Assembly (NCBI GenBank): GCA_001794015.1
Contig: MGIZ01000058.1
Span: 1-16,745, forward strand
Direction: 5' to 3'
DNA from: Candidatus Yanofskybacteria bacterium RIFCSPHIGHO2_01_FULL_39_8b
Lineage (GTDB): Bacteria; Patescibacteriota; Minisyncoccia; 2-02-FULL-40-12; GWA2-44-9
Length of the DNA stretch: 16,745 bases
Shown: positions 6,034-13,205 of the stretch, one piece after another
Position numbering within the stretch: position 1 is the first letter of the stretch
Layout: each line of letters opens with the position of its first letter
Made by a program: the position numbers and the translations under genes
Notes under the pieces: generated by a model
Told to the model about the DNA's origin: nothing
Database searches by the model: none
Seen by the model: only the letters and a program-made list of their open reading frames with translations

Positions 6034-6552
6034 CTATTTGTTTCCTATAAACTGGTCAAATGTTTGCACTAAAGGCTCACCTTCTTTGATTGGCTTGTGT
6101 TCAACTTTATTTTGAAACGTAGGTGAGCTGCCTCCGCTAGAAGTTGACTTAAATCCTCCGTTCAAAAGCAAAAACAAGGCCAATGCCCCGCCAAGCAACC
6201 CGAAATCCCTGAAGGTCACCGCATCTATCGGTATCAAAAACAGAATCCCAGCCATTTCCAAAGCCGTAAGTCCGGCCACCCACTTGGCATATTTCTTCGG
6301 CAAGAACCAAGCTAATAGAATAACGGCAAAAATAATCTCTAATACCCCCTGACTCATCAGGAACTTTTTCATAAAGTCCGGCTGGGTCAAACTTGTCTGC
6401 ATTCCTGCCGGAAACCATTTAAAAATCGGCCTGACTGCCCAATACCATCCTGTCGGATGACGCAAAATATCCATACCTGAATATAGATACATCACACCTA
6501 GACCAGCTCTCAAAGACCACTCTGGGGTAATTTTTGACAAAAATTTATTCAC
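6034..6552 (-). CDS. DoxX-like integral membrane protein
   Basis: The 172-residue protein has four predicted membrane helices in its first 130 residues: about 14-30 (LRAGLGVMYLYSGMDIL), about 66-84 (GVLEIIFAVILLAWFLP), about 88-106 and about 110-130. A loop rich in aromatic residues and prolines follows helix 1, and a hydrophilic tail of about 40 residues closes the protein. Size, helix number and the early YSGMDIL segment fit the broad DoxX/DoxD-like group, but I see no diagnostic catalytic residue. It overlaps the thioredoxin-like gene by 8 nt (its ATG at 6552, the upstream stop at 6545), so the two are co-translated. DoxX proteins are often associated with thiol or sulfur redox partners, which fits this neighbour. 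Function is inferred only. Confidence 0.72.
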   Translation of the reverse strand: MNKFLSKITPEWSLRAGLGVMYLYSGMDILRHPTGWYWAVRPIFKWFPAGMQTSLTQPDFMKKFLMSQGVLEIIFAVILLAWFLPKKYAKWVAGLTALEMAGILFLIPIDAVTFRDFGLLGGALALFLLLNGGFKSTSSGGSSPTFQNKVEHKPIKEGEPLVQTFDQFIGNK

Positions 6553-6814
6553 CTGATAATTCTTTTAATTTCTCGATAAATTCCTTTTGGTTGACCCCGC
6601 CGGTGGAGAAAAGTTCGCCGTTCAGTATAATCCCAGGCGAGGCGAATATCATATATTTCTGGACCATCGCCTGACCTTCCGGTGTAGTTAGGCTGATATC
6701 TTTGTAGGTCACATTCGGCCAATCTTTTTCTATTGAATGCCAAAACTCCCTGAATGCCGCACAATGACTGCACCCCGGAGATGAGAGTTCTAACAATTCA
6801 ATTTGCTTTACCAT
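6545..6814 (-). CDS. Small thioredoxin-like protein with CxxC site
   Basis: At 89 residues this is a compact thioredoxin fold: a first strand (IELLEL), the active-site CSHC (C15-C18), a helix, and a candidate cis-proline loop (FASPGIILNG, P60) opposite the active site, ending with GGVNQKEFIEKLKEL. It has no signal peptide, so it should act in the cytoplasm. A natural role is handing electrons to the CcdA-like membrane carrier encoded about 1 kb downstream, though glutaredoxin-like or redox-sensing functions are possible. An extended -10 (TGG-TATAAT, 6829-6821) lies only 6 nt upstream of the ATG, indicating a leaderless transcript. It overlaps the DoxX-like gene by 8 nt. Confidence 0.85.
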   Translation of the reverse strand: MVKQIELLELSSPGCSHCAAFREFWHSIEKDWPNVTYKDISLTTPEGQAMVQKYMIFASPGIILNGELFSTGGVNQKEFIEKLKELSGE

Positions 6815-6820
6815 AAATGT

Positions 6821-6829
6821 ATTATACCA
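6821..6829 (-). promoter_or_regulatory. Extended -10 promoter of the thioredoxin-like gene
   Basis: On the minus strand TATAAT (6826-6821) is preceded by TGG, an extended -10. The -35 is weak. Only 6 nt separate the -10 from ATG 6814, so the transcript should start at or next to the start codon. Confidence 0.6.
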
Positions 6830-6848
6830 TTGTAATTAAATAAAACTC

Positions 6849-6877
6849 TTGGGATTTATCCACAAAATTGATATAAT
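6849..6877 (+). promoter_or_regulatory. Promoter of the NRAMP-like gene, leaderless geometry
   Basis: TTGGGA (6849-6854), a 17-base spacer and TATAAT (6872-6877) lie 7 nt before ATG 6885. This places the transcription start at the start codon and argues against the in-frame ATG at 6849, which is inside the -35. Confidence 0.6.
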
Positions 6878-6884
6878 CCCATTA

Positions 6885-8192
6885 ATGGTTAATAAACTTA
6901 AAAAAATCTGGAAGTCATTAGGACCGGGATTTGTGACTGGAGCATCGGACGATGATCCGTCGGGAGTGATGACTTATGCCATTGCTGGAGCAAGATTCGG
7001 CAATCTGACTCTGTGGACCATGCTCTATATCCTGCCCTTAATGATTGCCGTACAGGAAATGAGCGCCCGAATCGGTATTTCATCGGGATGCGGATTGGCT
7101 GGTAATATTAAAAAGTATTATTCAAAGTCTGTTTTGTTTTTTATCGCAACGCTGATAATCGTTTCCAATACTTTTAATATCGGAGCTGACGTTTTCGGAA
7201 TGGCTTCGGCGATTGAACTTTTAACCCCCGGCTCAACAAAGCTTTTATCGTGGGTTATGATGCTTATTATTTTGTTTTTAGTTGTAATACTACCGTATAG
7301 AAAAATCGTAGTAATTTTTAAAATTCTCGCATTGTCGCTATTCGCCTATATGCTCGCCGGTTTTTTAGTCATTGATAACTGGCAAGATATCCTAAAAAAA
7401 ATGTTTTTGCCGCATTTTACGTTCAATAAAGATTTCTTTGTGATTCTGGTAGCTATTATCGGAACAACGATATCGCCCTATCTTGCTTTTTGGCAGGCTT
7501 CCGAAGAAGCAGAGGAGCGAAAACTGGAACTGCCGAGAAAAAAAGTTTTGATATGCAAGTACAATAAAATAGACCCCCGCGAACTCAACAGAATTAAATG
7601 GGACACTAGGATCGGTATGTTTTTTTCCAATCTTATTGGATTTTTCATTATTGCTTTAATGGGTACGGCTTTATTCGGTGCCGGCATAAATGATATTGCA
7701 ACCGTCAGAGATGCCGCTGAAGCTCTTAAGCCTTTGGCCGGTGAATATGCTTATATACTATTTTCAATCGGAATCATTAGCGCCGGACTCTTAACTATTC
7801 CGATTCTGGCCGGATCATCAGCCTATGTGTTGGCTGAAATATTTAACTGGAAAGGCAGTCTCAATGAGCCTTTTTCCAAAGCAAAGGAATTCTACGGAGT
7901 TATAATATTCTCAACCATAATCGGCATGGTTATCCCCTATACGGGCATTAGCGCGGTTCAGGCGCTTTTTTGGACAGCCCTTATTCATGGAATAGTTGCG
8001 CCTTTTTTGATTGCCTTAGTTATTCATATGGCCAATAACAAAAGCATTGTTGGTCAGCATGTAAACAAAAAGTCGGCCAATATCTGGGGCGCATTGACGC
8101 TGATAATATTGTTGGCATCCTTGGTTGTAATATTCACTACAGAATTCCCCGTTCATAAAGGCGCAGCGTTTTTGTTACAAGCATTATTTTAA
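6885..8192 (+). CDS. NRAMP-like divalent metal transporter with an altered metal site
   Basis: The 435-residue protein has about eleven membrane helices and the NRAMP opening KSLGPGFVTGASDDDPSGV. NRAMP transporters import Mn2+, Fe2+ or related ions with protons. The helix-1 DPGN motif is DPSG here (D24-G27) and the helix-6 MPH motif appears as SPY (S197-Y199, in GTTISPYLAFWQASEE), so the soft Met ligand and the Asn are missing. Loss of this Met is known in NRAMP-related magnesium transporters, so the substrate may be a harder ion. That is inference. A cytoplasmic insert (about 205-235, with many charged residues and a Cys) follows helix 6. I chose ATG 6885 over 6849 because of the promoter position. 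cysS begins 15 nt after the stop and is probably co-transcribed. Confidence 0.87.
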   Translation: MVNKLKKIWKSLGPGFVTGASDDDPSGVMTYAIAGARFGNLTLWTMLYILPLMIAVQEMSARIGISSGCGLAGNIKKYYSKSVLFFIATLIIVSNTFNIGADVFGMASAIELLTPGSTKLLSWVMMLIILFLVVILPYRKIVVIFKILALSLFAYMLAGFLVIDNWQDILKKMFLPHFTFNKDFFVILVAIIGTTISPYLAFWQASEEAEERKLELPRKKVLICKYNKIDPRELNRIKWDTRIGMFFSNLIGFFIIALMGTALFGAGINDIATVRDAAEALKPLAGEYAYILFSIGIISAGLLTIPILAGSSAYVLAEIFNWKGSLNEPFSKAKEFYGVIIFSTIIGMVIPYTGISAVQALFWTALIHGIVAPFLIALVIHMANNKSIVGQHVNKKSANIWGALTLIILLASLVVIFTTEFPVHKGAAFLLQALF

Positions 8193-8207
8193 AATCATTA
8201 ATCTAAA

Positions 8208-9602
8208 ATGAAAATCTACAACACCCTAACCAAAACTAAAGAACCGCTCGTTTCATGTAATGATAAAAAAATCCAAATGTTCGTCTGCGGACCGACGGTT
8301 TATGATTACATCCATATCGGCAATGCCAGAACTTTTGTGTTCTTTGATGTTGTCGCAAAATATTTGAAATCCCAAGATTATGAAATTGATTATATTCAGA
8401 ACATCACCGACATAGATGACAAGATAATAAACAAAGCTAAACAGGAAAATAAACCCTGGAAAGAAGTGGCGGATTTTTACTTTGACGAATTTAAAAAAGA
8501 TATTGAAACTCTTGGTGTAACCAGCCCCCGATATATAAAGGCAACTGACCACATTGAAGACGTAAGGAAACAGGTTAAAATACTTATAAAAAATAAAAAT
8601 ATTTATTTACTAGAAAATGATGGTTGGTACTTCAACCTTAAAACATTTCCAGAATACGGAAAATTATCAGGCAGAAATGCGGAAATAGCGGAAACTGACG
8701 ATGCAGTTTCAAGAATTGATGAAAGTGAAGGTAAGAGAAATAATGGTGATTTTTGCGTATGGAAACTGGCCAAAGTCGGTGAAAATTGGTGGAACGATGA
8801 AAAGCTGGGAAATGGCAGACCGGGTTGGCACATTGAAGATACGGCCATTACCGAACATTTCTTTGGTCCCCAATATGATATTCACGGGGGTGGACAAGAT
8901 TTGATATTCCCCCACCATGAGGCCGAAATTACCCAGCAGGAATCAGCTTCTGGTAAAAAACCATTCGTAAAATACTGGATGCATGTGGCTTTTCTGATCA
9001 ATAAAGAGCAAAAGATGTCTAAATCTCTTGGTAATTTTGAGACCGTCAATGAACTTCTCAAGAAATATCCCAAAGAAGTTCTCCGATTTTATCTGCTGAG
9101 CGGTCACTATAGACAGCCCCTTGAATTTAGCGACAAAATGTTAAAACAATCAGGGGCCGCCATTAACCGCATTACTGAATTTATCCAAAAACTTGAATTG
9201 GCAAAATCCGACCTGGAAGTTGAGCTTCCAAGTGAAATTCTTGAATTGGTCAAAAAACAATTTACCGAAGCGATGGACAACGATTTTAATACGCCTGAAG
9301 CATTTGCAGCAATTTTTGAAATGATAAGAGCAATTAATCCTCTGTTGTCAGAAAATAAGGTCAATCAAGGGCAAGCAAAAGAAATATTGAAATTATTTAA
9401 AGAAATTGATACTATTGCCAATATTGTTCCGTCAGAAAAACAAAAAATCCCGACCGAAATTCAGGAATTAGTTGAAAAACGCGAAAAGCTCCGCCAAGGA
9501 AAAAACTATGAAAAAGCCGATAAAATAAGAACCCAAATCTTTGATTTGGGTTACGGGATAGAAGATACTATTTATGGACCGTTAACACTTAAAAATGATT
9601 AA
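8208..9602 (+). CDS. cysS: Cysteinyl-tRNA synthetase
   Basis: This 464-residue class I synthetase charges tRNA-Cys. It has CGPTVYDYIHIGNAR with the HIGN signature (36-39), GRPGWHIED (about 203-211), GGGQDLIFPHHEAE (about 227-240) and the KMSKS loop (269-273), followed by the helical DALR-type C-terminal region. Length is normal for bacteria. Of the four zinc ligands known in E. coli (C28, C209, H234, E238), the equivalents here are C27, D211, H236 and E240, so one cysteine is replaced by aspartate with the spacing kept. It follows the NRAMP-like gene by 15 nt with no promoter of its own that I can see. Its stop overlaps the stop of the convergent minus-strand gene by four bases. Confidence 0.97.
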   Translation: MKIYNTLTKTKEPLVSCNDKKIQMFVCGPTVYDYIHIGNARTFVFFDVVAKYLKSQDYEIDYIQNITDIDDKIINKAKQENKPWKEVADFYFDEFKKDIETLGVTSPRYIKATDHIEDVRKQVKILIKNKNIYLLENDGWYFNLKTFPEYGKLSGRNAEIAETDDAVSRIDESEGKRNNGDFCVWKLAKVGENWWNDEKLGNGRPGWHIEDTAITEHFFGPQYDIHGGGQDLIFPHHEAEITQQESASGKKPFVKYWMHVAFLINKEQKMSKSLGNFETVNELLKKYPKEVLRFYLLSGHYRQPLEFSDKMLKQSGAAINRITEFIQKLELAKSDLEVELPSEILELVKKQFTEAMDNDFNTPEAFAAIFEMIRAINPLLSENKVNQGQAKEILKLFKEIDTIANIVPSEKQKIPTEIQELVEKREKLRQGKNYEKADKIRTQIFDLGYGIEDTIYGPLTLKND

Positions 9603-9859
9603 TTACCGTCATTATCTTTCAGGGTGCCCCCATAAAACCAATAATAAAAAGCTGATAATCCGATAAATATGAACATCGCTATTTTAAGATCTCTTGAACC
9701 GGCAAATTGAACAAGAATAAACCCCAGAACAGCGAGTGTAGCAAACCCATAAGCCGTAAACTTCAATACTGACGGGCTAGCTCTGTGATAAAGAGCTAAA
9801 CTAAAGAATGTACCGGCTACTATTAGAATTGTTAAAACAAGGTAATAACCTAAATCCAT
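9599..9859 (-). CDS. Small three-helix membrane protein of unknown function
   Basis: The product is 86 residues with three hydrophobic segments (about 4-23, 33-53 and 60-76 from the chosen start), separated by short basic or polar loops (YHRASPS; GSRDLK), and a hydrophilic tail ending KDNDGN. I do not recognise a family. An ATG three codons earlier (9868) is possible, but the AAGGA sequence lies directly against that codon and sits 8 nt from the ATG at 9859, so the latter is preferred. It converges with cysS, the two stop codons overlapping, and diverges from the mpl-like gene across about 40-50 bases that hold the promoter of the latter. It may be a cell-envelope protein. Confidence 0.7.
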   Translation of the reverse strand: MDLGYYLVLTILIVAGTFFSLALYHRASPSVLKFTAYGFATLAVLGFILVQFAGSRDLKIAMFIFIGLSAFYYWFYGGTLKDNDGN

Positions 9860-9870
9860 AAAAGTCATCC

Positions 9871-9899
9871 TTGTTTAAGAACTCGGTTTTGACTAGAAT
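9871..9899 (+). promoter_or_regulatory. Promoter of the Mpl-like ligase gene
   Basis: TTGTTT (9871-9876), a 17-base spacer and TAGAAT (9894-9899) precede ATG 9909 by 9 nt, leaving a leader of only a few bases. No Shine-Dalgarno sequence is present. Confidence 0.45.
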
Positions 9900-9908
9900 A
9901 TACAACAA

Positions 9909-11312
9909 ATGAAGAAAAAAGTCTACTTTTTGGGCATCGGCGGAATCGCCATGGCCAATCTGGCCTGCCTTCTAAAACAAAAGGACTTTTTAGTTTCCGG
10001 CTCCGATCTGGATACTTTCGGTCCTTCGGCTGAACTTTTAAAAAAACATAAAATTAATTATTTTAAAGACCACGATCCCAACCACATCAAAAAATTCAAA
10101 CCCGATATTACAGTTGTCGGCAACGCCATAAAAAGAGGGAATCAGGGCCTAGAATATATACTCGATAACCAAATCGCCCATTGTTCAATGCCCGAAATCA
10201 TAAAAACAGAAATTATTCGCGACAAAAAATCTATAGTCATCACCGGTACAAGCGGCAAGACTACCACCACCGCTCTTATTGCCTTGGTTCTCTATAAAGC
10301 CGGCCTTAAACCGACTGCCCTTATCGGAGGCATTGTTAAAAACTTAGACAGTGGATTCATAAACGGTAACAGTTCCTATACCGTAATCGAGGGCGACGAA
10401 TATGGTTCTTCATACAACGATAATTCTCCGAAATTTATTCATTATAGGCCGTATATAGCTCTGATAAACAACATCCAGCCGGACCATTTGGATATTTATA
10501 GCTCCCTTGAAGAAATAATAAAAGCTTTCCGCAAACTCCCCCGCCTCATTCCCAAAAAAGGACTTCTTGTCCTTAACACCGGCGATAAAAATTCAGCTAT
10601 TTTAAAAAATGATGCCAAGTGCAAAGTTGAAACATTTGGAGAGGGCGGTGTAGTCACGGCAAAAAATATTAAAACCGGTCCGAACGGACTTGATTTTGAA
10701 CTGTACCGTAAAAATAATTTGCTTGGAAAAATAAAAACCGGCCTTCTCGGCAAACATAATGTTGAAAACATACTTGCCGCTTCAACGATAGCCCTGCATA
10801 TTGGTATTTCATTCAAGAAACTGGCCGAAGCAGTGGCAATGTTCAAAGGAGTTAAAAGAAGGCTGGAAATAATTTACCAAAAAAATAATATAAAAATAAT
10901 TGATGATTTTGCCCATAATCCGGATAAAGTTTTAGCCTCGCTATCAGCATTGCGGAATCATTTCTCCAAACACCAAATAATCGCCATATTTGAACCGCGA
11001 ACCGGCTCATCTAGAAGAAAATTTTTCCAAGAAGCCTATATTTCATCTTTTAAGCCTGCCGATCTGGTCTATATTGCCGAACCATACAAAAAATCAGCTT
11101 TGAGTAAAGAAGAAATGTTTTCTTCTCAAAAGTTAGTCAAAGATCTCAATAAAGAAGGCATAAAATCTTATGCCCTAGAAAATGCCGATGGTATTATTGC
11201 CCACATAAAAGCTAACTATCTAAAAACTAATGCCTCTCCCACTATTTTCTGCATCATGACCAGCGGCGACTTCGACAGCATTCATCAAAAACTAGTTGCT
11301 TTGGTTTCTTAA
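9909..11312 (+). CDS. mpl: Mpl-type UDP-N-acetylmuramate:peptide ligase (Mur ligase family)
   Basis: The 467-residue protein has the three-domain Mur ligase layout. The N-terminal Rossmann domain has FLGIGGIAMANLA (8-19). The ATP-binding domain has ITGTSGKTTTT (111-121), EGDEYGSSYNDNSPKFIHY (161-179) and QPDHLD. The C-terminal domain has KHNVENILAA, FKGVKRRLE, DDFAHNPDKV (332-341) and FEPRTGSSRR (361-370). The DEY...SPKFxHYRP block and the FEPR motif are typical of Mpl, which attaches recycled L-Ala-D-Glu-DAP tripeptide to UDP-MurNAc, more than of MurC. Mpl proteins usually read DDFAHHP; the second His is Asn here. Whether it acts as Mpl or does the MurC job in this lineage cannot be told. 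It has its own near-leaderless promoter and no visible operon partner. Confidence 0.88.
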   Translation: MKKKVYFLGIGGIAMANLACLLKQKDFLVSGSDLDTFGPSAELLKKHKINYFKDHDPNHIKKFKPDITVVGNAIKRGNQGLEYILDNQIAHCSMPEIIKTEIIRDKKSIVITGTSGKTTTTALIALVLYKAGLKPTALIGGIVKNLDSGFINGNSSYTVIEGDEYGSSYNDNSPKFIHYRPYIALINNIQPDHLDIYSSLEEIIKAFRKLPRLIPKKGLLVLNTGDKNSAILKNDAKCKVETFGEGGVVTAKNIKTGPNGLDFELYRKNNLLGKIKTGLLGKHNVENILAASTIALHIGISFKKLAEAVAMFKGVKRRLEIIYQKNNIKIIDDFAHNPDKVLASLSALRNHFSKHQIIAIFEPRTGSSRRKFFQEAYISSFKPADLVYIAEPYKKSALSKEEMFSSQKLVKDLNKEGIKSYALENADGIIAHIKANYLKTNASPTIFCIMTSGDFDSIHQKLVALVS

Positions 11313-11354
11313 TTACTGGTTCCCACTCTCACCCCATTAAATTTTTATTTACTT

Positions 11355-11383
11355 TTGATTTATTATTATTTATATGTTATAAA
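11355..11383 (+). promoter_or_regulatory. Promoter of the small HxxxCxxC protein gene
   Basis: TTGATT (11355-11360), a 17-base spacer and TATAAA (11378-11383) predict transcription from about 11390. This rules out the in-frame ATG at 11355 and leaves ATG 11403 or 11415. Confidence 0.55.
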
Positions 11384-11402
11384 CAATCACAGTTCCTTAA
11401 CT

Positions 11403-11651
11403 ATGGGGAATGGGATGTCAAACAAAGACAATCCGAAACTATTGGAAAAAATTAATGAAATATTAGGCGACGATCAAGACCCGTTTGAAATTCCTATCGG
11501 TCCCACAAAAGATTGTCTATCTTCCAATCAAGTTGTTGCATACGTTAGAGATAAACGGAGAGAGCCAAAAATTGTTAAACATCTAAGCGAGTGTTCGGTC
11601 TGTAGCGAGCGTATCATTATATTTGGTAAACTTATTAAGAGTACCGACTAG
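11403..11651 (+). CDS. Small protein with anti-sigma-type zinc motif (HxxxCxxC)
   Basis: The 82-residue product is soluble and mostly polar. Its second half reads CLSSNQVVAYVRD, then KHLSECSVCSERI, giving an upstream Cys followed by H-x3-C-x2-C, the pattern of zinc-binding anti-sigma (ZAS/zf-HC2) domains. Unlike most anti-sigma factors it has no membrane helix after the motif, and no sigma factor gene is adjacent. The start may be ATG 11403 or ATG 11415, where GGGGAA supplies a weak ribosome-binding site. The promoter at 11355-11383 excludes longer versions. A strong terminator overlaps its 3' end, so it is an independent single-gene unit. It could be a stand-alone regulator, or simply a small zinc protein. 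Function is unproven. Confidence 0.7.
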   Translation: MGNGMSNKDNPKLLEKINEILGDDQDPFEIPIGPTKDCLSSNQVVAYVRDKRREPKIVKHLSECSVCSERIIIFGKLIKSTD

Positions 11652-11669
11652 CATGTCTAGCGGTTTTTT
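11644..11669 (+). terminator. Intrinsic terminator after the HxxxCxxC gene
   Basis: CCG-a-CTAG (11644-11651) pairs with CTAG-CGG (11657-11663) with one bulged A and a CATGT loop, followed by six T (11664-11669). The hairpin includes the stop codon. Confidence 0.75.
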
Positions 11670-11759
11670 ATTTAAAAAATTTATAGAATGAGCGAGAAAT
11701 AAACAGTCTATCAACTTTTATCAACTTGATTATCCTCGCCAATAATAAATAATGGATAC

Positions 11760-11842
11760 ATGCCAGGTAGTAGATTTTCCGACTACGACTTGGCTTTGCC
11801 AAGTCGTAATTTTACTTAATCGGAAAATTCACTACCTGGCAT
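11760..11842. repeat. 83-base nested inverted repeat ending on the dnaB start codon
   Basis: The outer arms, 11760-11782 and 11820-11842, are 23 bases long with two adjacent mismatches (AG against GA in the middle). They enclose a perfect 11-bp hairpin, TACGACTTGGC (11784-11794) and GCCAAGTCGTA (11798-11808), with a TTT loop. The first two bases of the dnaB ATG (11841-11842) are the last two bases of the right arm. No T tract follows, so it is not a standard terminator. It may be a mobile palindrome (REP- or MITE-like) that landed here or a translational control hairpin. Confidence 0.85.
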
Positions 11843-13205
11843 GCAAAAAATCTCTCCCGACAAATTACCACCCCAAAATATTGACGCCGAGAAATCGGTG
11901 CTGGGATCCATACTCATTGATAAAGATTCGATAAATAAAGTCGTGGATTTTTTGAATCCGGAAGATTTTTACAATCCCGCTCATCAAATTATATATGCCA
12001 CCGCCCTGAATCTTTTTGAAAAGCGCGAACCGATAGATCTTTTGAGTTTATCGAATCGCCTTGAAGAAATGGGCCAGATAAATGAAACCGGCGGAGTCAG
12101 CTATCTGACTTCCCTTACTAACTCCGTTCCCACCGCAAGCCATATCACAACATATGCCAAAATAGTCCAGCGTAAAAAAATGCTCCGCGATCTCATTGGC
12201 GCCGCCCATCACATATCCGGCTTAGGCCATAACGAAGAAGAGGATATTGAACACCTCCTTGATGAAGCCGAACAAAAAATATTTTCCGTATCCCAGAGAT
12301 CATTAACCCATGCCTTTTCTCATCTGGGAATAAGCCTCAACGAAGCAATGGAAAGAATAACCAGTCTTGACAGCGATGTTTTGCGAGGCCATCCGACTAA
12401 ACATAAATACCTTGATAATCTTCTTGGAGGACTCCAAAAATCTGATTTAATAATTGTAGCGGCAAGGCCTTCAATCGGTAAGACATCATTCGCCATTGAT
12501 ATTGCCCTAAGAGTGGCCGAACAAGGAATATCAACCGGCATCTTCAGCATGGAAATGTCTATTGATCAAGTTGTCGACAGATTTATAGCCAATAAGGCTG
12601 GGGTTAGCATGTGGAGATTAAGAACCGGCAAACTTTCCCATGAACATGATGATTTTCTTCGGGTAACTACAGCCTGCGATGAACTTAAAAATCTTCCGAT
12701 CTATGTCGATGATGCTTCTTCGCCCAACATTCTCCAAATGCGGGCAATGGCAAGACGCTTACAGGCAAACCAAGGTCTTGGCTTGCTGATAGTTGACTAT
12801 CTCCAATTGATGAGCGCCAGACGTAGCTATGACAGTCCGGTCCAGCAAGTAACTGAAATATCCCGCGGATTAAAAGGATTGGCCAAAGAGCTGAATATCC
12901 CCGTTCTTGCTATTTCTCAATTATCAAGAGCTGTTGAGCAAAGAGAGGGTCATAAACCGAGATTATCTGATTTGAGAGATTCGGGCTCGATCGAGCAGGA
13001 TGGAGATGTGGTTATGTTTATTCATCGTGAAGATAAAATAAACTATGAAAGAGCAAAAGAGCAAAATAAGCTCAACTACGCTCAAGTTATAGTCGCTAAA
13101 CATCGAAACGGTCCCACCGGCGAAGTTGAATTCAGAATTGATCCGGACAGTTTAAGATTTTTGGAAATAGATAAAAGCCATCAGGAAGAAATTTTGACAT
13201 TTTAA
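11841..13205 (+). CDS. dnaB: Replicative DNA helicase DnaB
   Basis: The 454-residue protein is the hexameric helicase that unwinds DNA at the replication fork. The N-terminal helical domain opens in the usual way (KLPPQNIDAEKSVLGSILID) and a linker leads to the RecA-like motor. This shows Walker A ARPSIGKT (208-215), catalytic Glu in SMEMS (E238), Walker B LLIVDYLQLM (D319), SQLSRAVEQR, LSDLRDSGSIEQD and the AKHRNGPTG arginine-finger region (419-427). Length and order are standard and no intein is present. A stop codon 21 nt upstream fixes ATG 11841 as the first start, although it has no Shine-Dalgarno sequence and sits in the arm of a long inverted repeat. Its TAA overlaps the recR ATG as TAATG. 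Confidence 0.98.
   Translation: MQKISPDKLPPQNIDAEKSVLGSILIDKDSINKVVDFLNPEDFYNPAHQIIYATALNLFEKREPIDLLSLSNRLEEMGQINETGGVSYLTSLTNSVPTASHITTYAKIVQRKKMLRDLIGAAHHISGLGHNEEEDIEHLLDEAEQKIFSVSQRSLTHAFSHLGISLNEAMERITSLDSDVLRGHPTKHKYLDNLLGGLQKSDLIIVAARPSIGKTSFAIDIALRVAEQGISTGIFSMEMSIDQVVDRFIANKAGVSMWRLRTGKLSHEHDDFLRVTTACDELKNLPIYVDDASSPNILQMRAMARRLQANQGLGLLIVDYLQLMSARRSYDSPVQQVTEISRGLKGLAKELNIPVLAISQLSRAVEQREGHKPRLSDLRDSGSIEQDGDVVMFIHREDKINYERAKEQNKLNYAQVIVAKHRNGPTGEVEFRIDPDSLRFLEIDKSHQEEILTF

Noticed and set aside
6121..6150. STSSGGSSPT tail of the DoxX-like protein as another inserted repeat
   Set aside because: It sits in a flexible tail, has no clear inverted repeat in the DNA, and no family spacing can be restored by removing it.
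11752..11934. 60-codon plus-strand frame over the palindrome and dnaB start
   Set aside because: It is a reading of the inverted repeat and the dnaB N-terminus in another frame, with no supporting signal.
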